Positions 52,721-60,609 of a stretch of 64,000 nucleotides of DNA are shown here, piece by piece. A model generated the notes under the pieces. That model had not been told where the DNA came from, searched no databases, and saw only the letters and a program-made list of their open reading frames with translations. The translations under genes and the position numbers were made by a program. Numbering within the stretch: position 1 is the first letter of the stretch; each line of letters opens with the position of its first letter. Source of the stretch: Rhodovibrionaceae bacterium (GTDB taxonomy: Bacteria; Pseudomonadota; Alphaproteobacteria; Kiloniellales; DSM-21159); the NCBI GenBank assembly GCA_028279885.1, contig JANQMX010000111.1, positions 1 through 64,000 on the forward strand. Direction: 5' to 3'.

Positions 52721-54301
52721 ATGAAAACCTTGGAGCCAAACCGACCGTTAGCCGATCGTGAGCAGTCGGCGACAGAGACGATGGCGACCGGTGAGGGTCC
52801 CGGCTCTGAACTCAGAATCGCCGTCGGACAGGTGTTTCATGAGGGCAATAGCTTCAACCTGCGTCTAACCGAACGCGTGGACTTTTCTGTCCTGAAGGGA
52901 GAAGAGATCGTCAGCGCGTCAAGCGGCGAAGGCACGTCACTGGCAGGGATCTTGGCGGAGCTTGCTGAGCCTGAATTCAAGGTCTGTCCGACCATAGCAG
53001 CCTTCACCAGCCCGGGCGGCCCTGTTCTCCATTCGGTTTGGGAAGAACTCCGGGACGAGCTGGTCGAACGGGTCGTTTCAGCCTCGCCGCACATGGTCTT
53101 GCTTGACCTTCACGGCGCCATGATCACCGCTGAATGCGGCGACCCGGAGGGCGAGCTGCTCGAAACGCTCAGGCAACGTCTTGGCAACGAGGTCATCATC
53201 GGCGCGAGCCTCGATTTGCATGCGCACGTGACCGACAAGATGTGTCGGAATGCCAACGCGCTGGTTGCCTGCAAAAACAACCCCCACGACGACTATTTCG
53301 AGGCTGGTCAGAAAGTCACGCGGATCTGCCTAGATGCCAGTCGCCGCAATGTACGGCTGACACTTTCTCGCGCGCGGATTCCTATGATCCTCTATGGGAA
53401 CGATGAAACATCTCACGGACCGCTTTTCGATATAAACCGCGTTGCACGAGCCTTGGAAGTTCGGCCCGTTCTCGATGTGTCCATCTTCAATGTACAGGCA
53501 TTCCTCGATGTGCCCGGCATCGCTCAAGTCGTCACTGTTCTGACTGAAGACGATGCCCCGAGTGGACGGGAGGCCTGTTCGAACATCGCATCGTTGTTGC
53601 TGGAGCGGGCATCGGAATTCCGCACGGACCATCTCCCGATTGCTGAGCTTTGGTCCCGACTAGAAGAACGAGACAGCAGACGTCCGTTTGCGGTTTCGGA
53701 CTTTGGAGACCGGGTGCTTGGCGGGTCCGCAGGCGATGGTACTCAAATCCTCCGCGAAACCTTGAAACGTCCTCACGTGAAGGCGGCTATCCCTGTGACC
53801 GATCCCGAGGCGGTTTCCTGCCTCGCTGACAAGGGTGTCGGAGATAGGGTGGAGATTTCTGTCGGTGGTTCCTTCTGTGATGACGAACCTGCCGATCTTG
53901 ACGCGATCATCGAAAAGCACCACCCGGGAACATTCACACTGACGGGCCAATGGCGTCGCGGGGAGGTGGCCGACCATGGCAGGACGGTCGTTCTCAAGGT
54001 TCAAGCCGCTTATGTCATTGTGACGGAGCGACCGGCCTATTCTCAGGACGCCAATTTCTTCGAGTCCCTCGGACTGGACATCTCAAAGCTCGACTTTGTC
54101 GTCTGCAAATCGGGGTTTCACTTCAAGCTGTCCTTTGAGGATAGAGCCACACCCATCGTTTTAGGAACGGCGGGGGTTACGGAGTACGACCCTGCTCGAA
54201 CCGACTTGAAGCGGCCACGAATCTGGCCGGAAATACAGGAAGCCCCGACAGCCTCCATAGTCGAACTGCTGAGCTTTAGTGCAGGGGCGGTGCGCAACTG
54301 A
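52721..54301 (+). CDS. M81-family metallopeptidase (MlrC-like)
   Basis: This 526-residue protein matches the MlrC family: RIAVGQVFHEGNSF at about 32-45, VLLDLHGAM and SLDLHAHVTDKM, which supply the zinc-binding acids and histidines, and a second domain from about 340 (VSDFGDRVLGGSAGDGTQIL). MlrC cleaves linearised microcystin, but most homologues have unknown peptide or amide substrates. No signal peptide is seen. Codon use and base content look less GC-rich than in the flanking operons. It sits between the phosphatase and a remnant of the same phosphatase 3' end, which suggests insertion or rearrangement. ATG 52781 is a possible later start. Confidence 0.85.
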   Translation: MKTLEPNRPLADREQSATETMATGEGPGSELRIAVGQVFHEGNSFNLRLTERVDFSVLKGEEIVSASSGEGTSLAGILAELAEPEFKVCPTIAAFTSPGGPVLHSVWEELRDELVERVVSASPHMVLLDLHGAMITAECGDPEGELLETLRQRLGNEVIIGASLDLHAHVTDKMCRNANALVACKNNPHDDYFEAGQKVTRICLDASRRNVRLTLSRARIPMILYGNDETSHGPLFDINRVARALEVRPVLDVSIFNVQAFLDVPGIAQVVTVLTEDDAPSGREACSNIASLLLERASEFRTDHLPIAELWSRLEERDSRRPFAVSDFGDRVLGGSAGDGTQILRETLKRPHVKAAIPVTDPEAVSCLADKGVGDRVEISVGGSFCDDEPADLDAIIEKHHPGTFTLTGQWRRGEVADHGRTVVLKVQAAYVIVTERPAYSQDANFFESLGLDISKLDFVVCKSGFHFKLSFEDRATPIVLGTAGVTEYDPARTDLKRPRIWPEIQEAPTASIVELLSFSAGAVRN

Positions 54302-54335
54302 GGCTGGGGTCTCGGGTGATTCCAAAACAGCCCTC

Positions 54336-54402
54336 TGCGCCAACCGCACAGACCTTGAGCAGTTTCGAAGCCTGCACGTGCGATGGCGGGCAGCCGAAGT
54401 AA
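54336..54402 (+). pseudogene. Remnant of a second phosphatase 3' end
   Basis: These 67 bases align with the last 69 bases of the phosphatase gene (52620-52688). The final frame encodes SSFEACTCDGGQPK-stop against SSFEACTCDRGQPR-stop. A net two-base deletion breaks the frame upstream of this tail, and no further similarity is evident before 54336. It is the tail of a lost paralogue or a duplicated end, not a working gene. Confidence 0.8.
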
Positions 54403-54485
54403 GGGGGACTGCCCGGGTTCTTGTTTGCCTGCCCTTCAATGGTGGGTAGGCTTCTGTGATGGCTCACGAGACGGAGCAAGGCCAG

Positions 54486-55346
54486 ATGACCTTAAGCCGC
54501 CGTAACCTACTCGAGCTTTCCATTGGAGGGGCCGCTGCGCTGGTTGCCGGCAAGCGGTCGGCAGTCGCAGCACGTCGGTCGCTTGATGAGATTCGCGAAA
54601 GCGCCTTGGCCTTCTTTCAGGGGCGAGGCCACGTCCCGGTGCCGTCGCTCGCCATGATCACTGGGTACGACTTCAACGGTGGGCTGTGTTTCGACGATAC
54701 TAGGCCCGAAACTCCGCCGGGACCGTGGATGGCGTTCCAGACGGCCGCTCGCATCGACGATATCGCTGAACGAAATCGACCCGGTGTACTGGCGGGCTTC
54801 ACCATCATCAGTGTGGGACGTCCGAGGCCCGCCGATTCGAGCACGCCTTTGGATGCTATCTTGGAATTTCTTGTCGAGGTACGTGGCCTGAGGCCGGAAC
54901 GAATGGCGTTTGTTTCGACAGCCGTCTTCAAGCCGCTTATCGAGCGTTTCGAACCCCTCCGGGCCGGAAGATTCATCGAGCGTGACATCACTGAAGCGAA
55001 AGCGGCCGGCGACGGATCGGGCTATTTCGCGCCATCGGGTCATCCATACGGCCCTTCAGACTATACGGTCGGGATCTACTATCCCATCGGAGACGCGGTC
55101 ACTGCCCCATCGACCTACCCGCCAGACGGCTATGTCGAGATCGCCGAAATCGTTACTCCGCCTGCCGATTCTCTGCGCGGTCCCCAACAGGGCGGTATTG
55201 GACTGGAGCGTTTGGCCATGGCCGAAGGCAAGCCAGCCCCCGACTTTGAAGAGAGCCGGCTCGACCTGCTGCGCATGATCGAGGAGGAAGCCGAGCGTGA
55301 AGGCAAACCGCTGCCGCCGGGAATTACCGCCTTCGCATCGCTGTGA
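54486..55346 (+). CDS. Tat-signal protein with alanyl-tRNA-synthetase-like catalytic core
   Basis: This 286-residue protein starts with a twin-arginine-like signal (SRRNLLEL at 4-11, hydrophobic 12-22, AVAA near 26-29). The body follows the alanyl-tRNA synthetase aminoacylation core in order: SLDEIRESALAFFQGRGH (32-49) like the AlaRS N-terminal helix; QTAARIDD (85-92) at motif 2 with Arg89; a GLRPERM segment; HPYGPSDYTVGIYY (186-199) like the TGPCGPCSEIYYD loop; DGYVEI; and GIGLERLAM (238-246) as motif 3 with Arg242. The HHTFFEM segment, tRNA-binding, editing and C-Ala domains are absent. It may be a paralogue with a new ligase or binding role. ATG 54459 is an alternative start. Confidence 0.75.
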   Translation: MTLSRRNLLELSIGGAAALVAGKRSAVAARRSLDEIRESALAFFQGRGHVPVPSLAMITGYDFNGGLCFDDTRPETPPGPWMAFQTAARIDDIAERNRPGVLAGFTIISVGRPRPADSSTPLDAILEFLVEVRGLRPERMAFVSTAVFKPLIERFEPLRAGRFIERDITEAKAAGDGSGYFAPSGHPYGPSDYTVGIYYPIGDAVTAPSTYPPDGYVEIAEIVTPPADSLRGPQQGGIGLERLAMAEGKPAPDFEESRLDLLRMIEEEAEREGKPLPPGITAFASL

Positions 55347-55627
55347 GGCGCCAATGTCCTGGGTAAGCGCACGGCCTGGGTCACTGCTGGTACCCAGAGT
55401 TCTGGTAAGAGAGCGAAACCTCTCTTGGCGGCAGGTCGGCCTGGCCTCAAAAACTCATCTGTAGGACTTGTTCGGAGACTTACACCCCCGCTGCTGCACC
55501 GCGGGCGCGCAGAACGCCTAGGCTTGCGCTTACAACTGGCAGCGGTCCTCGCCGCTTACCCGGCTCGGGATTTCCAGCTCGCGGCACGCCACTGGCGCCC
55601 CGCGCTCGCTTCGCGCGACGCTGGAAA
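55347..55627. other. Non-coding gap between AlaRS-like gene and tRNA-Val
   Basis: No convincing gene was found. A small perfect hairpin, AAGAGAG (55407-55413) with CTCTCTT (55420-55426), may mark the 3' end of the AlaRS-like message, though there is no T-run. The right part is the trailer of tRNA-Val on the minus strand. Confidence 0.5.
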
Positions 55628-55702
55628 TGGTGGGCGCGGCTGGGATTGAACCAGCGACCCCTACGATGTCAACGTAGTGCTCTCCCGCTGAGCTACGCGC
55701 CC
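55628..55702 (-). tRNA. tRNA-Val (anticodon GAC)
   Basis: On the minus strand the acceptor stem gggcgcg (55702-55696) pairs with cgcgccc (55638-55632), discriminator A at 55631 and encoded CCA at 55630-55628. The anticodon stem ctacg/cgtag holds loop ttgacat, giving GAC for valine. The T arm with ggttcaatcc is canonical. It lies downstream of cpdR on the same strand. Confidence 0.96.
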
Positions 55703-55784
55703 CACCTAGGTGCGAGGCGAGGGCTTTATCATCGGCACCTATGCTTGGCAAGCCCGCGCGCCTGCCAATGCTCCAGCTCTGGCC

Positions 55785-56144
55785 TCAGGCGGCCAGCATG
55801 GCGTCGACCTCTTCGACCAAATCCTTGAGATGGAAGGGTTTGGAGAGGACCTTGGCGCCGGCGTGGTGGCGTTCCCGAGCCTTGAGGGCGACCGCGGCAA
55901 AGCCGGTGATGAACATGACCCGAATGCCGGGCTGGGTCTCCGAGGCGCGGCGCGCCAGCTCGACGCCGTCGAGGCCAGGCATGACCACGTCGGCGAGCAG
56001 CAGGTCGACGGAGAACTCCTGTAAGGTCGACAGGGCCTTCAGGCCGTCCCCCACGTCGGTGACCATGTGTCCCGCCCGGCGCAGCGCGTTGGCCAAGAAA
56101 TGGCGCAGGGATTCGTCGTCTTCCGCCAGCAGGATGTTCGCCAT
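55785..56144 (-). CDS. cpdR: Single-domain response regulator CpdR
   Basis: This 119-residue receiver domain has acidic pair Asp9-Asp10, phosphoacceptor Asp52 in LADVVMPGLDG, Thr80 and Lys102 in SKPF. It has no output domain. The sequence and location next to an N-formylglutamate amidohydrolase gene identify CpdR, the unphosphorylated form of which directs ClpXP to its substrates in the alphaproteobacterial cell cycle; phosphorylation comes from the CckA-ChpT relay in relatives. Confidence 0.92.
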   Translation of the reverse strand: MANILLAEDDESLRHFLANALRRAGHMVTDVGDGLKALSTLQEFSVDLLLADVVMPGLDGVELARRASETQPGIRVMFITGFAAVALKARERHHAGAKVLSKPFHLKDLVEEVDAMLAA

Positions 56145-56287
56145 GGTCCCGTTGCGACCTCACGCAATTGTTGTTCGCCGGACGCTTCGGTGCGCTGCCC
56201 ACAAGGTCCGAAAGGCTTATCTAGAGCATTGACCTTGTATGACCGGTTAACGAAACTCACAAAGTATTTTGCATCAACTTTGCCGGC

Positions 56288-57175
56288 ATGGACGCAAGTC
56301 TGACCGATCTTTCCACTGGACCGACCCACGAGGTTCAGCGCCCCTCCCAACAGTCGGTGCCGGTCGTGCTGGCTTCGCCGCATAGTGGCAATCGTTACCC
56401 GCGCGATTTCGTCGAAAATTCGCGACTCGACCCCATGATGCTGCGGCGCTCGGAAGACAGCTATGTCGACGAGATCTTCCGTACTGCTCCGGAGCTCGGG
56501 GCGCCGCTTTTGCGCGCGCTCTTTCCACGGGCCTACGTCGATGTCAATCGGGAGCCTTTCGAGCTCGATCCGGCCATGTTCGCCGACAAGCTGCCAGACT
56601 ACATCAATGTGTCCTCGCCGCGGGTGGCGGCTGGACTGGGCACCATTGCCCGGGTGGTCGCCAACGGGGCCGATATCTACCATCGAAAGCTGAGTTTTGC
56701 CGAGGCGCTTTCCCGCATTCGGACCTGCTATTGGCCCTATCACCGGGCCTTGCGGGCCTTGACCGAGGAAACTCGGCAGCGCTTTGGCTATTGCATCTTG
56801 ATGGACTGTCACTCGATGCCCTCGGCCGGGCTGGAGGGCAGCGAGATCAATGGCCGGCAGGTGGATTTCGTCATCGGCGACTGTCACGGCATGGCCTGCG
56901 CCGCGGCGGTGATGCAGACCGTGGTCCAGTGCCTGCGTGATCTGGGCTACAGCGTGCGCCGCAACACGCCCTACTCAGGCGGGTTCGTGACCAGCCACTA
57001 CGGCCGGCCGGAGGAGGCGCTCCACGCCATCCAGATCGAGATCAACCGGGCCCTCTATATGGATGAACGCCATATGACGCGGCTGCCCGGGCTCGATGTG
57101 CTCTCCGAGCGTCTCGCCGCCCTGATCACCGAACTGGGCGCTCTAGACGATCCTGCGCTGACGGCGAAGAGCTGA
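56288..57175 (+). CDS. N-formylglutamate amidohydrolase family protein
   Basis: This 295-residue protein has VVLASPHSGNRYP (about 25-37), PRAYVDVNREPFELD and LMDCHSMPS, the metal-binding signatures of the FGase family. It may hydrolyse N-formylglutamate or another N-acyl amino acid. No histidine-degradation genes are nearby; the gene is instead conserved next to cpdR in many alphaproteobacteria. It is divergent from cpdR with a 143-base gap. The ribosome site is weak. Confidence 0.92.
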   Translation: MDASLTDLSTGPTHEVQRPSQQSVPVVLASPHSGNRYPRDFVENSRLDPMMLRRSEDSYVDEIFRTAPELGAPLLRALFPRAYVDVNREPFELDPAMFADKLPDYINVSSPRVAAGLGTIARVVANGADIYHRKLSFAEALSRIRTCYWPYHRALRALTEETRQRFGYCILMDCHSMPSAGLEGSEINGRQVDFVIGDCHGMACAAAVMQTVVQCLRDLGYSVRRNTPYSGGFVTSHYGRPEEALHAIQIEINRALYMDERHMTRLPGLDVLSERLAALITELGALDDPALTAKS

Positions 57176-57233
57176 CGCTGCCTGCAGCCTCGGTCAGGGG
57201 TTTTTGCTCGAAGCGGCCCGGACCGTCGGCAGG

Positions 57234-57262
57234 AAAAAAAGGGCCGCGTAAGAACGCGGCCC
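57234..57262 (-). terminator. Terminator of the small RNA
   Basis: GGGCCGCG (57241-57248) pairs perfectly with CGCGGCCC (57255-57262) across a six-base loop; on the minus strand it is followed by seven Ts (57240-57234). Confidence 0.92.
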
Positions 57263-57330
57263 AAGTTTAGGGAGGAAACGCCCTTAGAGACGTACGGCAG
57301 AAGGCATGCAATGCATCCCTTCATGCCGCA
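57234..57330 (-). ncRNA. mmgR: MmgR/alpha-r8-type small RNA
   Basis: On the minus strand a 14-bp hairpin (57328-57295, with one bulged base and one G-G mismatch) is followed by a single-stranded stretch containing UUUCCUCCCU (57278-57269), then a perfect terminator hairpin and T-run. The UUUCCUCCCU ten-mer held between two hairpins is the known hallmark of the alpha-r8 (MmgR) family, which in Sinorhizobium affects polyhydroxybutyrate granules. A TATTTT box (57340-57335) fits a start near 57328. Position beside the N-formylglutamate amidohydrolase and cpdR genes agrees with the rhizobial arrangement as I recall it. Targets are likely ribosome sites. Confidence 0.85.
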
Positions 57331-57540
57331 CTGCAAAATATGGGCGCAAAGCCGATTCAAGGCAATCTTTAATTCTAACCCCATGAAATTGATGGATGAG
57401 TAACCGGGATCGCCCGGGCTTTCGTTAGGCGCTCATCTTAATTCGGGTGCATTGCAGCATCGCCGTTCGAGGGGCTTTGGCTGGTTGGCGCGCTTCTTGC
57501 TTCAGGTCAGGCAAGCTGAGTCTTACGGGTTTTGTCTGCC
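57331..57540. other. Divergent promoter region between sRNA and lytic transglycosylase
   Basis: This 210-base stretch is AT-richer than its surroundings. It holds the presumed sRNA promoter on the minus strand and, on the plus strand, a short CCGGG/CCCGG hairpin (around 57404-57417) and the upstream region of the transglycosylase gene. No gene was found. Confidence 0.5.
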
Positions 57541-58173
57541 ATGCTGCTTCGCTCCGCTCTGCGTATCCTCCTGTGCTGTATCGCAACCCTCGCGACCGCC
57601 GAGGCTGCGGCCGCGAGCCCCCGCAATCCTTGGAACCTCTGCGCGGCTCACGTGGCGGAAGCGGAGCGGATCCTGCGTCTACCCTCCCACTTGATGCAGG
57701 CGATCTCGAAGGTGGAGTCGGGGCGCTGGAACCGGGAGCGCAAGGCACTTTTTGCCTGGCCTTGGACGGTTATGGCCGAGGGCAAGGGGCGTTATCTGCC
57801 CAATCGGCGTGCGGCTATCGCCGAGGTGCGGCGCCTGCAGGCGCGCGGCGTCCGTAACATCGACGTCGGCTGCATGCAGGTGAACCTCTACTGGCATCCC
57901 GAGGCCTTCGAGAGCTTGGAGCAGGCTTTCGACCCGGTCTACAACGTCGCCTATGCCGCCGCCTTCCTGCAGGAGCTGCGGAGAGAGGCGCGCACCTGGC
58001 CCGAGGCGGTCGGCCGCTATCACTCCTCGACCCCGCCGCGCATGCGGGCCTACCGGGACAAGGTTCTCGATCGCTGGCACGAAGAGAAGCGCGCCGCCCG
58101 CAAGCAACGCTCGGCTGCCCGCAGTCAGGCAGCTTTGCCGGCCAGCGACGGTGAGGAGGCGCCCGGCGGCTAA
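57541..58173 (+). CDS. Lytic transglycosylase SLT-domain protein
   Basis: This 210-residue protein has a signal peptide (residues 3-26, ending EAAAAS) and a small SLT domain with catalytic Glu59 in ISKVESGRWN, then DVGCMQVNLYWHP and AAAFLQEL. It should cleave peptidoglycan in the periplasm without hydrolysis. The C-terminal 40 residues are basic and low-complexity. ATG 57541 is chosen over TTG 57532. Confidence 0.88.
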   Translation: MLLRSALRILLCCIATLATAEAAAASPRNPWNLCAAHVAEAERILRLPSHLMQAISKVESGRWNRERKALFAWPWTVMAEGKGRYLPNRRAAIAEVRRLQARGVRNIDVGCMQVNLYWHPEAFESLEQAFDPVYNVAYAAAFLQELRREARTWPEAVGRYHSSTPPRMRAYRDKVLDRWHEEKRAARKQRSAARSQAALPASDGEEAPGG

Positions 58174-58187
58174 GGGGCCCTGCGGCC

Positions 58188-58565
58188 TTACCGGGCGTCG
58201 AGCGTATCCAGCACTTCGGCCGGTGTTTCGGCCCACTTTGCCCAGTCCGCGGCGCCCAAGCCCCAGCGGTTCTTGACGGTCGTCGAGGCGCCGTGCTCCA
58301 GCAGCAGCTTGATGGTCTCGACGTGGCCGTTGGCGGCGGCGGCCATAATGGGCGCGTTGCCGGCATCGCTGGTCTTATTGACGTCGGCGCCGCGCTCGAT
58401 CAGCAGTCGTACCAAGGCAAGATCACCCTTGGCGGCGGCGAGGTAGAGCAGGCTGACGCCGTAGGTATCGCGGGCATTGGCGGCGTCTTGGTCCTCATCG
58501 AGAGCCGTCTTGAGGCGCGCGAGATCGCCTCGTTCCACCCAGTCGAAAAGCTCCGCACGCGCCAA
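58188..58565 (-). CDS. Ankyrin-repeat protein
   Basis: This 125-residue protein consists of about three ankyrin repeats (SLLYLAAAKGDLALVRLLIERGADVN split over residues 39-63, then APIMAAAANGHVETIKLLLEHGA). It probably mediates protein binding; the partner is unknown. It has no signal peptide. It converges on the transglycosylase gene. Confidence 0.87.
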   Translation of the reverse strand: MARAELFDWVERGDLARLKTALDEDQDAANARDTYGVSLLYLAAAKGDLALVRLLIERGADVNKTSDAGNAPIMAAAANGHVETIKLLLEHGASTTVKNRWGLGAADWAKWAETPAEVLDTLDAR

Positions 58566-58654
58566 CGCCCTGTCTCCCTTGCATCCGCGGCTTGAGGCCG
58601 GCCGGCGTTGGAGTGTAATGCTCGGCGCGCATAAGAAAAGAGGGGGAGGGAGCC

Positions 58655-59827
58655 ATGACCATCGACGTTGCGCGGGCGCGCGCGGAAACGCCCGGCTGCA
58701 GCCAGGTGCTGCATTTCAACAATGCCGGTGCCTCTCTGATGCCCAAGGTCGTGTTGGATGCGCAGGTGGCGCACCTAGAGCGCGAGGCGGCCATCGGCGG
58801 CTATGAGTCCAAGGCCGAGGCCATGGGAGCTATCGAAGGCGTCTATGCCAGCATCGCGCGCCTGCTGAACTGCCGGGCTGAGGAAATCGCCCTCATGGAG
58901 AACGCCACGGTCGCCTGGCATGCCGCCTTCCTCAGCCTGCCCTGGCAGGAGGGCGACCGCATCCTGACCGCCGAGGCGGAGTACGCCAGCAACTACATCT
59001 CCTACCTCAAGCTCGCGCGCCAGAAGGGCGTCCAAGTCGAGCGCGTGCCGAGCACCGCAGCGGGGGATCTGGACGTCGCGGCCCTGGAGCGCATGATCGA
59101 CGGGCGGGTCCGTCTGATCGCGGTGACCCACGTCCCGACCAACGGTGGGCTGGTGAACCCGGCCGCGGAGATCGGCCGCATCGCCAAAGCGCACGACATC
59201 CTGTTTCTGCTCGATGCCTGCCAGTCGGTCGGGCAACTCGACCTGGACGTTCAGGCCATCGGCTGCGACCTGCTGTCGGCCACCGGCCGCAAGTACCTGC
59301 GTGGGCCGCGCGGCAGCGGTTTTCTTTACGTGAAGAAGGAGCGACTGGAGGACATTGAGCCGCCTGTTCTCGACCTGCACTCGGCCTTCTGGGCGACGCC
59401 TGAGCGCTATGAAATGCGGTCCGACGCCCGGCGCTTCGAGAATTGGGAGTTCAACTACGCCGCCGTTCTCGGCCTTGGCGCCGCCGTCGACTATGCCCTG
59501 GCCTGGGGTATGCCGGAGGTCGAGCGGCGGGTCGCGGCGCTGGGCGCCGACCTGCGCAGCGCCCTAGCTGAGGTGCCGGGCGTCACGGTACAGGACATCG
59601 GCACCCGCAAGTGCGGCATCTGCACCTTCTCCCATGAGAGCTTGGACGCGGAGACGATTTCGGCCCGCTTGCGGGCTCAGGCGATCAACACCTCGGTCAC
59701 CGACCCCAATTCCACCCTGCTGGACGCGACGGCGCGTGGATTGCCCGATCTGGTGCGCGCCTCGGTGCATTACTTCAACACCGACGAGGAGATTGACCGC
59801 TTCTGTCGCGCCCTCCGCGAACTGTAA
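58655..59827 (+). CDS. Class V aminotransferase-fold PLP enzyme
   Basis: This 390-residue enzyme has LDACQSVGQLDLD with the PLP-ring aspartate (about 187-199) and the PLP-lysine in SATGRKYLRGPRGSGF (about 208-223). It resembles cysteine desulfurase-like and isopenicillin epimerase-like members, but the flexible cysteine loop of desulfurases is not evident. A GGGGGAGGGAG site precedes the ATG. The precise reaction is unknown. Confidence 0.88.
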   Translation: MTIDVARARAETPGCSQVLHFNNAGASLMPKVVLDAQVAHLEREAAIGGYESKAEAMGAIEGVYASIARLLNCRAEEIALMENATVAWHAAFLSLPWQEGDRILTAEAEYASNYISYLKLARQKGVQVERVPSTAAGDLDVAALERMIDGRVRLIAVTHVPTNGGLVNPAAEIGRIAKAHDILFLLDACQSVGQLDLDVQAIGCDLLSATGRKYLRGPRGSGFLYVKKERLEDIEPPVLDLHSAFWATPERYEMRSDARRFENWEFNYAAVLGLGAAVDYALAWGMPEVERRVAALGADLRSALAEVPGVTVQDIGTRKCGICTFSHESLDAETISARLRAQAINTSVTDPNSTLLDATARGLPDLVRASVHYFNTDEEIDRFCRALREL

Positions 59828-59849
59828 CGGGCAGTCTCAGAAATGCCAG

Positions 59850-60548
59850 CTAAGCTATTCTCTCGAATAGGTTTGCGCGCATCGGCTGATCGAACAGCCA
59901 GCCCTTGTCTCCCTGCCGACCCAGCGCCGTGAAACGCTCCGAGAGAGACGCGCGCAACGCCTCGATCGTCGCCCTTCGACCGTCGTCAACGGCGAGCAGA
60001 CTGTCGCAGAAGGCTGCGAAAGAGGCGTAGGCGACCGAGGCGGTGTAGAGGGTTTCGGACAGCTCGGACCACCCTGATCGGACTCGCAAGCCCCTCAGCG
60101 CTTCGTAGGCGGCGGCGCGCACCTCGGTTTCGTCCTCGATGGCGCGTACCAGGCTGAAGTGCGGTCCCTCGGCCAAGGGCTCGGCTACGTAGAGCTTGCC
60201 GCCGGGGCGCAAAACGCGCGCAACCTCATGCAGCGCCTGTTCCAAGTCAGCCATAGGAACGTGGTGCAGAGCATTGAAATAAATCATGCTATCGAAGGAT
60301 TGGCCGGGCAGAGGGAGGGCTTGGCCCAAGGCGGCCGCGAAGTTGGCGCCGTCGTCCGATGCGCCGGACTTCGCTTGCCGCAACGCGGTTTCCGAGATGT
60401 CGAGGCCAATCACCTCTGCGCCCCTGCGTGCCAGAGCATGGCTCAAGCTGCCGCTGCCGCATCCCACATCGGCCAACCGTTTGCCGGCTATGTCGAGCTG
60501 TGAGGTCAGCACTTCCGTATGCTTGCGCCGCGGGGGCTGGACTTCCAT
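59850..60548 (-). CDS. Class I SAM-dependent methyltransferase
   Basis: This 232-residue protein has motif I LADVGCGSGSLSHALA (about 25-40), the acidic GLDISE, and FNALHHVP, the UbiE/Methyltransf_11 pattern. The C-terminal 90 residues vary and probably set the substrate, which is unknown. It converges on the aminotransferase gene and diverges from the acyl-CoA dehydrogenase gene. Confidence 0.88.
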   Translation of the reverse strand: MEVQPPRRKHTEVLTSQLDIAGKRLADVGCGSGSLSHALARRGAEVIGLDISETALRQAKSGASDDGANFAAALGQALPLPGQSFDSMIYFNALHHVPMADLEQALHEVARVLRPGGKLYVAEPLAEGPHFSLVRAIEDETEVRAAAYEALRGLRVRSGWSELSETLYTASVAYASFAAFCDSLLAVDDGRRATIEALRASLSERFTALGRQGDKGWLFDQPMRANLFERIA

Positions 60549-60609
60549 GGCTGCGTCCTGATTCTATCGTCCTGCCGAGAGCATCACCAACTTTTCAGCG
60601 TTCCTTCCC

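Noticed and set aside
55628..55702. tRNA-Val as integration site with an attL/attR pair around the 51-55 kb patch
   Set aside because: I searched by eye for a second copy of the tRNA 3' end (ggttcaatccc and neighbours) and found none in the window, and no integrase gene is present.
57176..57232. Plus-strand terminator for the amidohydrolase gene
   Set aside because: The only stem before the TTTTT is four base pairs (CCTG/CAGG); too weak to call.
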